Of a DNA stretch of 5,598 nucleotides, positions 1 to 5,366 are shown in pieces. The first letter of the stretch is position 1. Every line of letters starts with the position of its first letter. The translations under genes were made by a program, and so were the position numbers. Source of the stretch: Clostridiaceae bacterium (GTDB lineage: Bacteria; Bacillota; Clostridia; Oscillospirales; Acutalibacteraceae); assembly GCA_904501685.1 (NCBI GenBank), contig CAJGBX010000086.1:1-5598 (forward strand). Reading direction: 5' to 3'. A model generated the notes under the pieces. That model was not told the origin of the DNA. It did not search any database and saw nothing but the letters and a program-made list of their open reading frames with translations.

Positions 1-689
1 GCTGCTTTCAAGTTTTCTTTTTTGGGTTTCACACGTTCAGTGCATAAGAAATAACATACTAAATAACAGACAACCGAAATTAAACCTAAGATCATAGCCA
101 AAATAGGGAAGGCGGCTGCATTTACACCTCTTGTGCCGTCCGGAAGAGTTTTAAATAAAAAAATCGGCAAAATAACACCAATTACTATTTGCGGCACCAT
201 TGAACCTATGCCTCTTGATGTTGAAAGAGAAGCTCTGTCATCTGCCTCACTGCTCATAACCGACGCCATTGAACCGTAGGGAATATTGATAGCAGTATAA
301 CAAACGCTACCCCAAAAAAGATATGTTATAAACATATAGAGTATTTTTACAATCATCGAAGCACCTGCTAAGGACGACTGATACATTAAAAATGATGCAA
401 TAGCAACCGGAACGCAGATGTATAATAGCCACGGCTTGAATTTTCCGTTTTTAAAGCTCAGCTTATCAGCAATCCGTCCCATCAGCGTATCTGTGAATGC
501 ATCAACTATTCTGGCAATAATAAACATAGTGCCGACTATACCGGCGTTTATACCTAATACGTCGGTGTAAAAAACCTGTAAATAAAGACTCGCAAATACA
601 AAAGTGAAGTCATTTGCGATGTTACCGATTAAATAACCAATTTTATCTTTAGTACCAAAATCACTTTTTTTCAATTTTTCAGCACTCAT
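1..689 (-). CDS. GPH-family (MelB-like) sugar:cation symporter, N-terminal part, cut by window edge
   Basis: Inner-membrane secondary transporter of the glycoside-pentoside-hexuronide:cation symporter family, which imports sugars or glycosides with Na+ or H+. The reading frame is open from the ATG at 689-687 to the left edge (229 full codons, roughly half of a usual 450-500 residue protein). Residues 60-67 read RIVDAFTD: R60, D63 and D67 have the spacing of MelB R52, D55 and D59, the helix II cation-site residues. Residues 135-155 (NIPYGSMAS, then a DDRASLSTSR stretch) match the family's conserved PYG...ERASLS segment. Several hydrophobic segments are visible, for example 89-105, 114-134, 166-180 and 193-214. 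A good Shine-Dalgarno site (AAGGGGTG, 696-703) lies 6 nt before the ATG. The substrate cannot be read from the sequence. I saw no convincing promoter in the 83-nt gap (690-772) behind the tRNA terminator. Confidence 0.88.
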   Translation of the reverse strand, partial: MSAEKLKKSDFGTKDKIGYLIGNIANDFTFVFASLYLQVFYTDVLGINAGIVGTMFIIARIVDAFTDTLMGRIADKLSFKNGKFKPWLLYICVPVAIASFLMYQSSLAGASMIVKILYMFITYLFWGSVCYTAINIPYGSMASVMSSEADDRASLSTSRGIGSMVPQIVIGVILPIFLFKTLPDGTRGVNAAAFPILAMILGLISVVCYLVCYFLCTERVKPKKENLKA

Positions 690-772
690 AAATAACACCC
701 CTTAATTTGAGTTTATTATGAGCGAAAGAATAAGTTAATATTCTGTAAAACGGTATAATATAACTAAAAAGT

Positions 773-806
773 AAAAATCCCGAACGCATTCGCATTCAGG
801 ATTTTT
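773..806 (-). terminator. Intrinsic terminator of the tRNA-Leu gene
   Basis: Two 15-nt arms (773-787 and 792-806) flank a 4-nt loop. In the minus-strand transcript all 15 positions pair, two of them as G-U; in a plus-strand transcript those two positions would be C-A mismatches, which fixes the strand. The arm ends in ATTTTT and further T runs follow (ACTTTTT). The hairpin starts on the last base of the tRNA CCA end, so the terminator abuts the mature 3' end with no spacer. Confidence 0.85.
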
Positions 807-889
807 GGTGCGGGTGACAGGACTTGAACCTGCACGTGCGTGACACTAGATCCTAAGTCTAGCGCGTCTGCCAATTCCGCCACACCCGC
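806..889 (-). tRNA. tRNA-Leu (anticodon UAG)
   Basis: An 84-nt class II tRNA including an encoded CCA (806-808). The acceptor arm GCGGGTG (889-883) pairs with CACCCGC (816-810), and the discriminator base is A. The D arm (GCG...CGC) is followed by an anticodon stem CTAGA/TCTAG with loop CTTAGGA, giving anticodon TAG at 855-853. A long variable arm typical of Leu tRNAs comes next, then the T arm GCAGG-TTCAAGT-CCTGT. It decodes CUA and probably other CUN leucine codons. It stands alone, with its own promoter upstream and terminator directly downstream. Confidence 0.97.
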
Positions 890-922
890 AAAATTTTGAT
901 GCATCATCTTTGACACTTGGGT

Positions 923-951
923 ATTATAACATTTAAAAAAATCAATGTCAA
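923..951 (-). promoter_or_regulatory. SigA promoter of tRNA-Leu, perfect consensus
   Basis: On the minus strand, TTGACA (951-946) and TATAAT (928-923) are separated by exactly 17 nt; both boxes match the vegetative consensus at all 12 positions. Transcription should start near 916, giving a leader of about 27 nt before the tRNA. This is what is expected of a constitutively strong stable-RNA gene. Confidence 0.9.
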
Positions 952-980
952 TTATTTTTTTAATTATATTATAATTTCTC

Positions 981-1009
981 TTTATTTTTAAAAAACATAA
1001 TGCTATAAT
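981..1009 (+). promoter_or_regulatory. Probable extended -10 promoter of the cytidylate kinase-like gene
   Basis: TATAAT (1004-1009) is preceded by TGC, giving the extended -10 form TGnTATAAT. The box 17 nt upstream (TTTATT, 981-986) is a weak -35, which an extended -10 can compensate for. The predicted start near 1016 leaves a leader of about 45 nt. The 9-mer GAAAGGCAT occurs at 1016-1024 and again at 1048-1056, where it supplies the ribosome binding site. Confidence 0.5.
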
Positions 1010-1060
1010 ATTATTGAAAGGCATATATATCACTGATAAATACATATGAAAGGCATGCTT

Positions 1061-1669
1061 ATGAAATCAATTATTACTATCGGCAGACAATTCGGATGTG
1101 GCGGAAAAGAAATATCAAAACGTTTATCGGAGGAATTAGGTATTCCTTTTTACGATAAAGAGCTTATTGAGTATGCTGCTACACAAAGCGGTATCAGTCC
1201 TGAAATACTTGAACAGTACGATGAAAAGGCAACAAACAGTTTGCTTTATTCTTTGTCTTTAAATACATATTCTTATGCAGGTGCTACCTCCTTAGGCGTG
1301 CCGAATTTACCCCTTAACGACCGATTGTTCATTTCTCAAAGCGATATAATTAAGCAATTGGCTGACAAGGGTCCTTGCATCATTCTGGGTCGTTGTGCGG
1401 ATTATGTTTTAAAGGACCGAAATGATGTTTTAAACGTATTTATTCACTGTGATAAGGATATCCGCACAGAGAATGTAGCTAAGCGTTTAGGTATCCCTGA
1501 GTCAAAGGCTGCCGAGCTTGTTAAAAAGACAGATAAACGTCGTGCATCCTATTACAATTATTATACTCATCAAAAATGGGGTGAACTTAAAAACTTTGAT
1601 CTTGCAATAAACAGTAGCCTTGGTATTGAAAAGGTGGTTGAAACAATCAAAAGCTTTTATAAAATATAA
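1061..1669 (+). CDS. Cytidylate kinase-like family protein (P-loop nucleotide kinase)
   Basis: A 202-residue cytoplasmic protein of the cytidylate kinase-like family common in clostridia. These proteins share the nucleoside monophosphate kinase fold, but their substrate is generally not established. The N-terminus holds a Gly-rich P-loop (GRQFGCGGKEI, residues 8-18), then YDKELIEYAA, an ILGRCADYVL strand-turn, VFIHCDKDIR, and a lid-like segment around TDKRRASYYNYY with paired arginines. The length fits a compact NMP kinase. I chose the ATG at 1061 because AAAGG (1049-1053) lies 7 nt before it and homologues begin just ahead of ITIGRQFG. An in-frame ATG at 1046 would add five residues but has no good ribosome binding site. 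It is probably not the housekeeping Cmk, which has a different sequence pattern. A strong terminator follows 7 nt after the stop codon. Confidence 0.82.
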   Translation: MKSIITIGRQFGCGGKEISKRLSEELGIPFYDKELIEYAATQSGISPEILEQYDEKATNSLLYSLSLNTYSYAGATSLGVPNLPLNDRLFISQSDIIKQLADKGPCIILGRCADYVLKDRNDVLNVFIHCDKDIRTENVAKRLGIPESKAAELVKKTDKRRASYYNYYTHQKWGELKNFDLAINSSLGIEKVVETIKSFYKI

Positions 1670-1676
1670 AATTAAT

Positions 1677-1725
1677 AAACACCTTCCAAAAATTTACGCG
1701 TAGTATGTTTTTGGGAGGTGTTTTT
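1677..1725 (+). terminator. Strong intrinsic terminator overlapping the yunB start
   Basis: The left arm 1677-1692 (AAACACCTTCCAAAAA) pairs over 16 positions, one of them G-U, with the right arm 1708-1723. A 15-nt loop (1693-1707) separates them, and a five-T run (1721-1725) follows the last G-C pair. It ends the cytidylate kinase-like transcript. The right arm contains GGGAGGTG (1713-1720), a near-ideal Shine-Dalgarno sequence, and the ATG at 1705 is in the loop, so the terminator and the yunB initiation region are the same DNA. The loop also holds the 8-bp palindrome TACGCGTA (1695-1702). Confidence 0.82.
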
Positions 1726-2409
1726 ATATCAAAATATAAAAATCCGATTAGGATAGTTGCCGTTTTACTTGTGATAATTCTGTTGATTGCACTCACCATA
1801 GAGGGTGATAAAAGACTTAGAGTACTTATAAATAATTATGCCGTATCAAAGGCAAAGATATTATCAAACACTGTTATAAATCAAACGGTGTATGATTACT
1901 TAGAGGAAAATGGTATAAAATATACCGATTTAATGACAATTAATACTGCAGATGACAGTTCGGTGACGTCTGTTGAGTTTAATACTGTTGAGTTCACAAA
2001 GCTAAAAGCAGGAATTATTACAAAAATCCAAACTGCAATAAATGCAGAAAACAGCATAACAATGAAAATTCCGGTTGGCACGCTTACCGGAAATCAATTC
2101 TTAAATAACAAAGGGCCCACAATAAGTATCACGATGCAAATAAGCTCTGTAGTATATTCGGACATAAAAAGTAAATTTACTTCATCGGGAATAAATCAAA
2201 CCCTGCATCAAATAACTCTCGGAATAAGAAGTGAGGTTTATTTTGTAATGCCCTGGTACCGTTCATCAGGTAGCTTTTATACCGAGTATATCTTAGCAGA
2301 AACGGTGATAGTAGGTAAGGTTCCCGATGCATATACAAATGTTATTGAATACCCGGGAAGTAATATTGCAGGTGAAATTTTCGATTACGGTGCATCAATT
2401 GAGGATTAA
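1705..2409 (+). CDS. yunB: Sporulation protein YunB
   Basis: Membrane-anchored YunB-family protein. In Bacillus subtilis yunB is expressed in the mother cell under SigE, and its loss impairs sporulation; the biochemical role is unknown. One N-terminal transmembrane helix (about residues 15-32) is followed by an extracytoplasmic or intermembrane domain. Family signatures are clear: IPVGTLTGNQFL (122-133), KGP with alternating beta residues, SDIKSKFTSSGINQTLHQI (152-170), SEVYFVMP (176-183) and ETVIVGKVPDAY (199-210). The stated start is the first in-frame ATG (234 aa), which has no ribosome binding site. The only strong Shine-Dalgarno site (GGGAGGTG, 1713-1720) points instead to the ATA at 1726, giving a 227-residue protein beginning ISKYKNP. 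No promoter is evident between the upstream gene and this one. The stop codon overlaps that of the convergent gene. Confidence 0.88.
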   Translation: MFLGGVFISKYKNPIRIVAVLLVIILLIALTIEGDKRLRVLINNYAVSKAKILSNTVINQTVYDYLEENGIKYTDLMTINTADDSSVTSVEFNTVEFTKLKAGIITKIQTAINAENSITMKIPVGTLTGNQFLNNKGPTISITMQISSVVYSDIKSKFTSSGINQTLHQITLGIRSEVYFVMPWYRSSGSFYTEYILAETVIVGKVPDAYTNVIEYPGSNIAGEIFDYGASIED

Positions 2410-3137
2410 AGTATAAATCCACCGTCAACGCTTAAAACCTGTCCTGTGATAAACGAAGCCTTATCTGAACTAAGGAATAAGACAGCTTCAGCAATATCAT
2501 CAGGAGTTCCTAAACGGGATAGGGGAGTAGCGTCTCGCAATTCTTCAAGCTCGTTTAAAGAAAAGCCTTTAAGCATATCAGTCATAATGACACCGGGAGC
2601 TATGCAGTTGACACGAATGTTACTAGGCGCCAGTTCCTTAGCTAAAGCCTTTGTAAGACCGATTACACCGGCTTTAGAAGCGGAATAATGCACCTCGCAA
2701 GAAGCACCGGCAATACCCCACATTGAAGAAATGTTAATAATATTACCGCTATGTAAAGGAACCATAACCCTTGCAGCAGCACGGCAACAGTTAAAGCACC
2801 CCGTAAGGTTTACGGCAAGCATTTTGTCCCAATCATTATCGCTAATTTCTGTAATGAGCTTCTGCTCAGCAACACCTGCATTTGAAACAACTAAATCAAC
2901 CTTGCCGAATTTTTCAACGGTAAATTTAAATAAATTATCAACATCAGCGCTATTCGTTACATCACACCTGAACGGTACTGTGCTGAAATTCAAAGAATTG
3001 CACTTAGAAGATAGAGCAAATGCTCTTTCTTCAGAAGTATTATAGGATATTACACAATTATATCCGTTTTCGGCAAGGATTGCAGAGACCGAAGCACCAA
3101 TACCGGTGGCTCCGCCTGTAATTATTGCAGTTTTCAA
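2406..3137 (-). CDS. fabG: FabG-type SDR oxidoreductase (3-oxoacyl-ACP reductase-like)
   Basis: A 243-residue classical short-chain dehydrogenase/reductase, the size of FabG. FabG uses NADPH to reduce 3-oxoacyl-ACP in fatty acid elongation. The cofactor loop is TGGATGIG (7-14), D59 lies in CDVT, NAG is at 86-88 and N110 follows. The catalytic set is S138 (NISS), Y151 and K155 (YSASK), matching E. coli FabG numbering exactly. The PG...T motif (181-186) and the C-terminal GQVLSVDGG are present. The start codon is TTG (3137-3135), supported by GAGGTGA (3150-3144) about 9 nt upstream. No fab genes neighbour it, so it may be a stand-alone FabG paralogue or an SDR for another substrate. It has its own promoter and shares four bases (2406-2409) with the convergent yunB. 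Confidence 0.85.
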   Translation of the reverse strand: MKTAIITGGATGIGASVSAILAENGYNCVISYNTSEERAFALSSKCNSLNFSTVPFRCDVTNSADVDNLFKFTVEKFGKVDLVVSNAGVAEQKLITEISDNDWDKMLAVNLTGCFNCCRAAARVMVPLHSGNIINISSMWGIAGASCEVHYSASKAGVIGLTKALAKELAPSNIRVNCIAPGVIMTDMLKGFSLNELEELRDATPLSRLGTPDDIAEAVLFLSSDKASFITGQVLSVDGGFIL

Positions 3138-3164
3138 AAAATATCACCTCAAAATCTTTTGTTT

Positions 3165-3193
3165 AGTATAACATATTAATAAAAAAATTACAA
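3165..3193 (-). promoter_or_regulatory. Probable SigA promoter of the fabG-like gene
   Basis: On the minus strand, TTGTAA (3193-3188) and TATACT (3170-3165) are 17 nt apart, matching 4/6 and 5/6 of the consensus. The predicted start near 3158 gives a leader of about 20 nt that contains the GAGGTGA ribosome binding site. The first GTTTACATAA motif (3214-3223) lies about 20 bp upstream of the -35. Confidence 0.6.
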
Positions 3194-3213
3194 TAAAAAT
3201 AGTGTATTGATAA

Positions 3214-3429
3214 GTTTACATAACAACTTAATAGCACAATAGTTTGTGGTTTACATAATTAGTTTACATAAAGATTATAAATAATTAAAAAATGTTGTTG
3301 ACATAATCATTTTTTTGGTGTATAAATATTATAGCGTGATTTTATGGGGATTTTTGCTTGTTATCTTAATTTGATTTTGCATTATTAATCCTCAAAATTA
3401 TTTTTAAAAAACGAAAATGGGTTACATAA
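3214..3429 (+). repeat. Five dispersed GTTTACATAA-like direct repeats
   Basis: Within the 413-bp divergent intergenic region, GTTTACATAA occurs exactly at 3214-3223, 3249-3258 and 3262-3271. Variants are GTTGACATAA at 3297-3306 and GGTTACATAA at 3420-3429. All are in the same orientation. Start-to-start spacings are 35, 13, 35 and 123 bp. The last two copies contain -35-like hexamers. The cluster could be a multi-site operator for fabG, spoIIM or both; no regulator is identified. Confidence 0.55.
3298..3326 (+). promoter_or_regulatory. SigA-type promoter P1 facing spoIIM
   Basis: A perfect TTGACA (3298-3303) is followed after 17 nt by TATAAA (3321-3326, 5/6). Transcription from here would give a leader of about 215 nt before spoIIM. 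The box TGTATAAAT (3319-3327) recurs at 3441-3449. Early spoIIM genes are SigE-driven in Bacillus, so a vegetative promoter so far upstream may serve basal expression of the downstream recombinase gene; that is inference. Confidence 0.6.
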
Positions 3430-3448
3430 CATCTATTAATTGTATAAA
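3421..3448 (+). promoter_or_regulatory. Possible second promoter P2 facing spoIIM
   Basis: GTTACA (3421-3426, 4/6) and TATAAA (3443-3448) are 16 nt apart. This module repeats P1: an ACATAA core followed 11-12 nt later by the identical 9-mer TGTATAAAT. The leader from here would be about 95 nt. The rest of 3450-3533 is AT-rich and shows no gene or clear hairpin. Confidence 0.35.
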
Positions 3449-3550
3449 TGTTTTTTAAAATTAATTATTTCAACTATATGTTGTGTTTTAAATGATTTGT
3501 AATATATTTTAAGCTTGTCTCATATTTTTCTTTGAGAGGAGTTTGATTAT

Positions 3551-4189
3551 ATGCAAATAATTGCTGATAGGGAAGCTTTGAAATTTAAGTTTGGATTTGA
3601 AAGGTTTAAAGAATTCAAGTACTTTTTCATTCTGCTTGGTATTATGCTTTTAGGAATGCTGTTCGGCGTAATGAGCGCGAAGGGTATAAACCCTGCAGTT
3701 GATACTGTTATAGAAAATTGGTTTAAATCGTTTTTGAATTTCAGACAAACCTCAGGATTTGGCAATCTATTCTTCAATCTGTTCTTGTCAAGTTTTTTGT
3801 ATTTTTTCTTAATTTCTTTTTCATCATTTGGAATTAGCGGCTTAATTGCTGTACCGATAATCATCTGCTTAAGAGGGTTTGGTGTTTCGTTAATTGCAGG
3901 TATTTTGTACCGCAATTACTCGCTTGTAGGTATAGCCTTTGCTGATCTGATTATTTTACCGTTTTGCATTGCTAACTGCATTTTAATGCTTTATCTTTCC
4001 GCACAAGGTATGGAACTATCAGTATTATTTTGCAACAGCATTAGAGATGTATCAGCCAAAGGAATTGTGATAAAGCCGAAAATACTGATGCTATTAAAAA
4101 AGATATTGCTATGTATATTATGCTCTGCGGTCATATCATTGGCTGAGGCAACATTTACATCATGCTTTATAAAATATTTTAATTTCTGA
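3551..4189 (+). CDS. spoIIM: Stage II sporulation protein M (SpoIIM family)
   Basis: A 212-residue multi-pass membrane protein of the SpoIIM (DUF95) family. In Bacillus, SpoIIM works with SpoIID and SpoIIP in the complex that thins septal peptidoglycan and drives engulfment of the forespore by the mother-cell membrane. Length matches the Bacillus protein (about 214). Hydrophobic segments lie near residues 24-43, 73-92, 96-119, 125-149 and 179-199. The LRGFGVSLIAGILY stretch (107-120) corresponds to the family's LKGAVVGFTVGFL-like segment, and the last helix keeps an acidic residue (SLAEATF, near 196-202). The ATG has AGGAG (3537-3541) 9 nt upstream. xerD follows after 26 bp, so the two are probably co-transcribed. 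The call rests on membrane layout, the few conserved segments and the xerD neighbour rather than on catalytic motifs. Confidence 0.78.
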   Translation: MQIIADREALKFKFGFERFKEFKYFFILLGIMLLGMLFGVMSAKGINPAVDTVIENWFKSFLNFRQTSGFGNLFFNLFLSSFLYFFLISFSSFGISGLIAVPIIICLRGFGVSLIAGILYRNYSLVGIAFADLIILPFCIANCILMLYLSAQGMELSVLFCNSIRDVSAKGIVIKPKILMLLKKILLCILCSAVISLAEATFTSCFIKYFNF

Positions 4190-4215
4190 TAAATTTTATG
4201 AAAAGAGACGTTTAA

Positions 4216-5103
4216 ATGAAGGCTTATATTAACGAATTTGAAATTTACTTAAAAGAAGTAAAAAAGAGCTCCAGTAACACACTGGAGTCATATTTGCGTG
4301 ATATAAGTCAATTTTCTGTATATTGTGATAACCTGAAGCTCAGAAGTGTTTCGTCGGTAAAACCCATACATATAACCGATTATTTGCAAAGCCTTACTAA
4401 GTCAGGAAAAGCACCTGCTACCACTACTAGAGTAATAGCTTCATTAAGACGCTATTTTGAGTTTTTAAAGGGAAGAGATCTTGTAAGCGATTCTCCTGTA
4501 GCTGACATTAAGCAAGCTAAAGCCGAAAAGAAATTACCCGAGATTTTAACCTCAAGAGAGATTACTTTACTTTTATCTCAGCCTAACAGTTCTGAGCTTA
4601 AGGGTTGCCGAGATAAAGCCATGCTTGAGCTACTTTATGCTACCGGAATAAAAGTCTCTGAGCTTATTAGTATTAAAATCACTGATATTAATCTTCAAAT
4701 TGGTATTCTGCATCTTCACACCGGAAAACAAGAACGAATTATACCGATTTATCCCGAGGCAATAAAAGCTTTGACCAACTACTGTAATAACGTTAGGGAA
4801 ATGGTTGTATCGGATAATAATACTACCGAGCTATTCACTAATATGAACGGTCAACCTTTGACTCGTCAAGGATTGTGGAAGATTATAAAGTATTATGCAG
4901 ATAAAGCAAAAATTGAAAAGGATATAACACCGCATACAATAAGGCATTCATTTGCTGCGCATTTATTGGAAAACGGTGCGCCGTTAAAGGATATTCAGGA
5001 AATTTTAGGTCATTCCGATTTGTCATCAACACAAATCTATACACAACTGATGAGAAACAGGTACGCACAAAGCTATAAAAAATATCACCCGATGGCTCGT
5101 TAA
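4216..5103 (+). CDS. xerD: XerD-like tyrosine recombinase with altered catalytic residues
   Basis: A 295-residue tyrosine recombinase with the size and layout of XerD, which resolves chromosome dimers at dif with XerC under FtsK control. The N-terminal SAM-like core-binding domain covers about residues 1-88; the catalytic domain covers about 107-290. HTIRHSFAAHLLENGA gives H240 and R243, LGHSDLSSTQIYT gives H266 and the nucleophile Y275, and the C-terminus (YKKYHPMAR) matches XerD tails. However, the first catalytic arginine in the conserved ATGxRxSEL motif (R148 in E. coli XerD) is lysine: ATGIKVSEL, K146. The beta-hairpin GKGxKER motif reads HTGKQER, so the usual lysine position holds Thr169 with K171 nearby. 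The ribosome binding site is weak (AGAGA). Gene order suggests the chromosomal xerD, but reduced or altered catalysis cannot be excluded. No second recombinase gene is in the window. Confidence 0.82.
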   Translation: MKAYINEFEIYLKEVKKSSSNTLESYLRDISQFSVYCDNLKLRSVSSVKPIHITDYLQSLTKSGKAPATTTRVIASLRRYFEFLKGRDLVSDSPVADIKQAKAEKKLPEILTSREITLLLSQPNSSELKGCRDKAMLELLYATGIKVSELISIKITDINLQIGILHLHTGKQERIIPIYPEAIKALTNYCNNVREMVVSDNNTTELFTNMNGQPLTRQGLWKIIKYYADKAKIEKDITPHTIRHSFAAHLLENGAPLKDIQEILGHSDLSSTQIYTQLMRNRYAQSYKKYHPMAR

Positions 5104-5125
5104 GGCTATTGGGTGATATTTTTTT
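5077..5125 (+). terminator. Terminator of the spoIIM-xerD operon, overlapping the xerD stop
   Basis: The arms AAAAAATATCACCC (5077-5090) and GGGTGATATTTTTT (5111-5124) pair perfectly. The stem continues inward through GATGGC and GCTATT (with G-U pairs only in the plus-strand RNA) to 20 bp around an 8-nt loop. A T run ends it. The left arm encodes the last residues of the recombinase and the TAA stop (5101-5103) is in the loop, so coding and termination signals are fused. Confidence 0.9.
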
Positions 5126-5188
5126 ATATTATTTAATAAGGGGAATATGGGTATTTAACAAAATTAGATAGCCTTAAAAATTTTAATA

Positions 5189-5220
5189 CAATTATACAAA
5201 ATTAATGTTTTGTATAATTG
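5189..5220. repeat. Perfect 13-bp inverted repeat with 6-nt loop
   Basis: CAATTATACAAAA (5189-5201) and TTTTGTATAATTG (5208-5220) are exact reverse complements around TTAATG. There is no T tail on either side, so it is not a typical terminator. Each arm carries TATAAT on one strand. It could be a dyad operator, a transposon-end relic or a replication/partition-type palindrome; nothing in the window decides. Confidence 0.6.
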
Positions 5221-5296
5221 AGGGAAGGTTTATAGATAAAAAGCCTTAATATTTTCGGTTTTAGTAGTCTTTAAAAAGATTCTGACATAATTAACT

Positions 5297-5323
5297 AATA
5301 ATATTAATAATAACAATATTATT
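5297..5323. repeat. 9-bp inverted repeat in AT-only sequence
   Basis: AATAATATT (5297-5305) and AATATTATT (5315-5323) are exact reverse complements with a 9-nt spacer. In DNA this AT-rich such repeats arise easily by chance, so no function is claimed. Confidence 0.35.
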
Positions 5324-5366
5324 CAAAACTAATATATTCTATAATTAAATATTTCATATTATTGTA

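Larger units (their letters stand above)
5126..5366. other. AT-rich intergenic stretch, no gene seen
   Basis: I see no open frame with a ribosome binding site and no RNA gene here. GC drops to roughly 16% over 5281-5400 by hand count. It holds two perfect inverted repeats, listed separately, and AGCCTTAA twice (5170-5177 and 5241-5248). TGACATAAT at 5283-5291 resembles the motif upstream of spoIIM. Confidence 0.6.

Noticed and set aside
806..889. tRNA-Leu as an integration site of a mobile element
   Set aside because: No integrase beside it and no duplicated tRNA 3' end found in the window; flanking genes are ordinary.
764..1045. Minus-strand open frame of 93 codons
   Set aside because: It runs through the tRNA-Leu gene, its terminator and its promoter; the ELADALDLGSSVTH-like peptide is the familiar spurious translation of a Leu tRNA.
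1896..2081. Minus-strand open frame opposite yunB
   Set aside because: Shadow of the YunB reading frame; no initiation signal or recognisable motif.
2446..3045. Two plus-strand open frames inside the fabG-like gene
   Set aside because: They are antisense shadows of a gene with a complete SDR motif set, and have no ribosome binding sites.
3344..3388. 14-codon open frame in the spoIIM leader
   Set aside because: No Shine-Dalgarno site and random-looking composition; no support for translation.
3214..3429. CRISPR array or iteron origin
   Set aside because: The repeats are only 10 bp, unevenly spaced and imperfect, with no cas or replication initiator gene in the window.
3500..3528. SigE-like promoter (TAATATA, 14 nt, CATATTTT) before spoIIM
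   Set aside because: The -10 matches only its CATA core, and the start site would fall on the ribosome binding site itself, leaving almost no leader.
3547..3915. Minus-strand open frame opposite spoIIM
   Set aside because: Lysine- and asparagine-rich antisense of a membrane protein, no ribosome binding site.
4198..4215. Five-codon ATG frame whose TAA directly abuts the xerD ATG
   Set aside because: No ribosome binding site of its own; probably chance, although translational coupling cannot be excluded.
4883..5068. Minus-strand open frame opposite the 3' part of xerD
   Set aside because: Antisense of the conserved catalytic domain.
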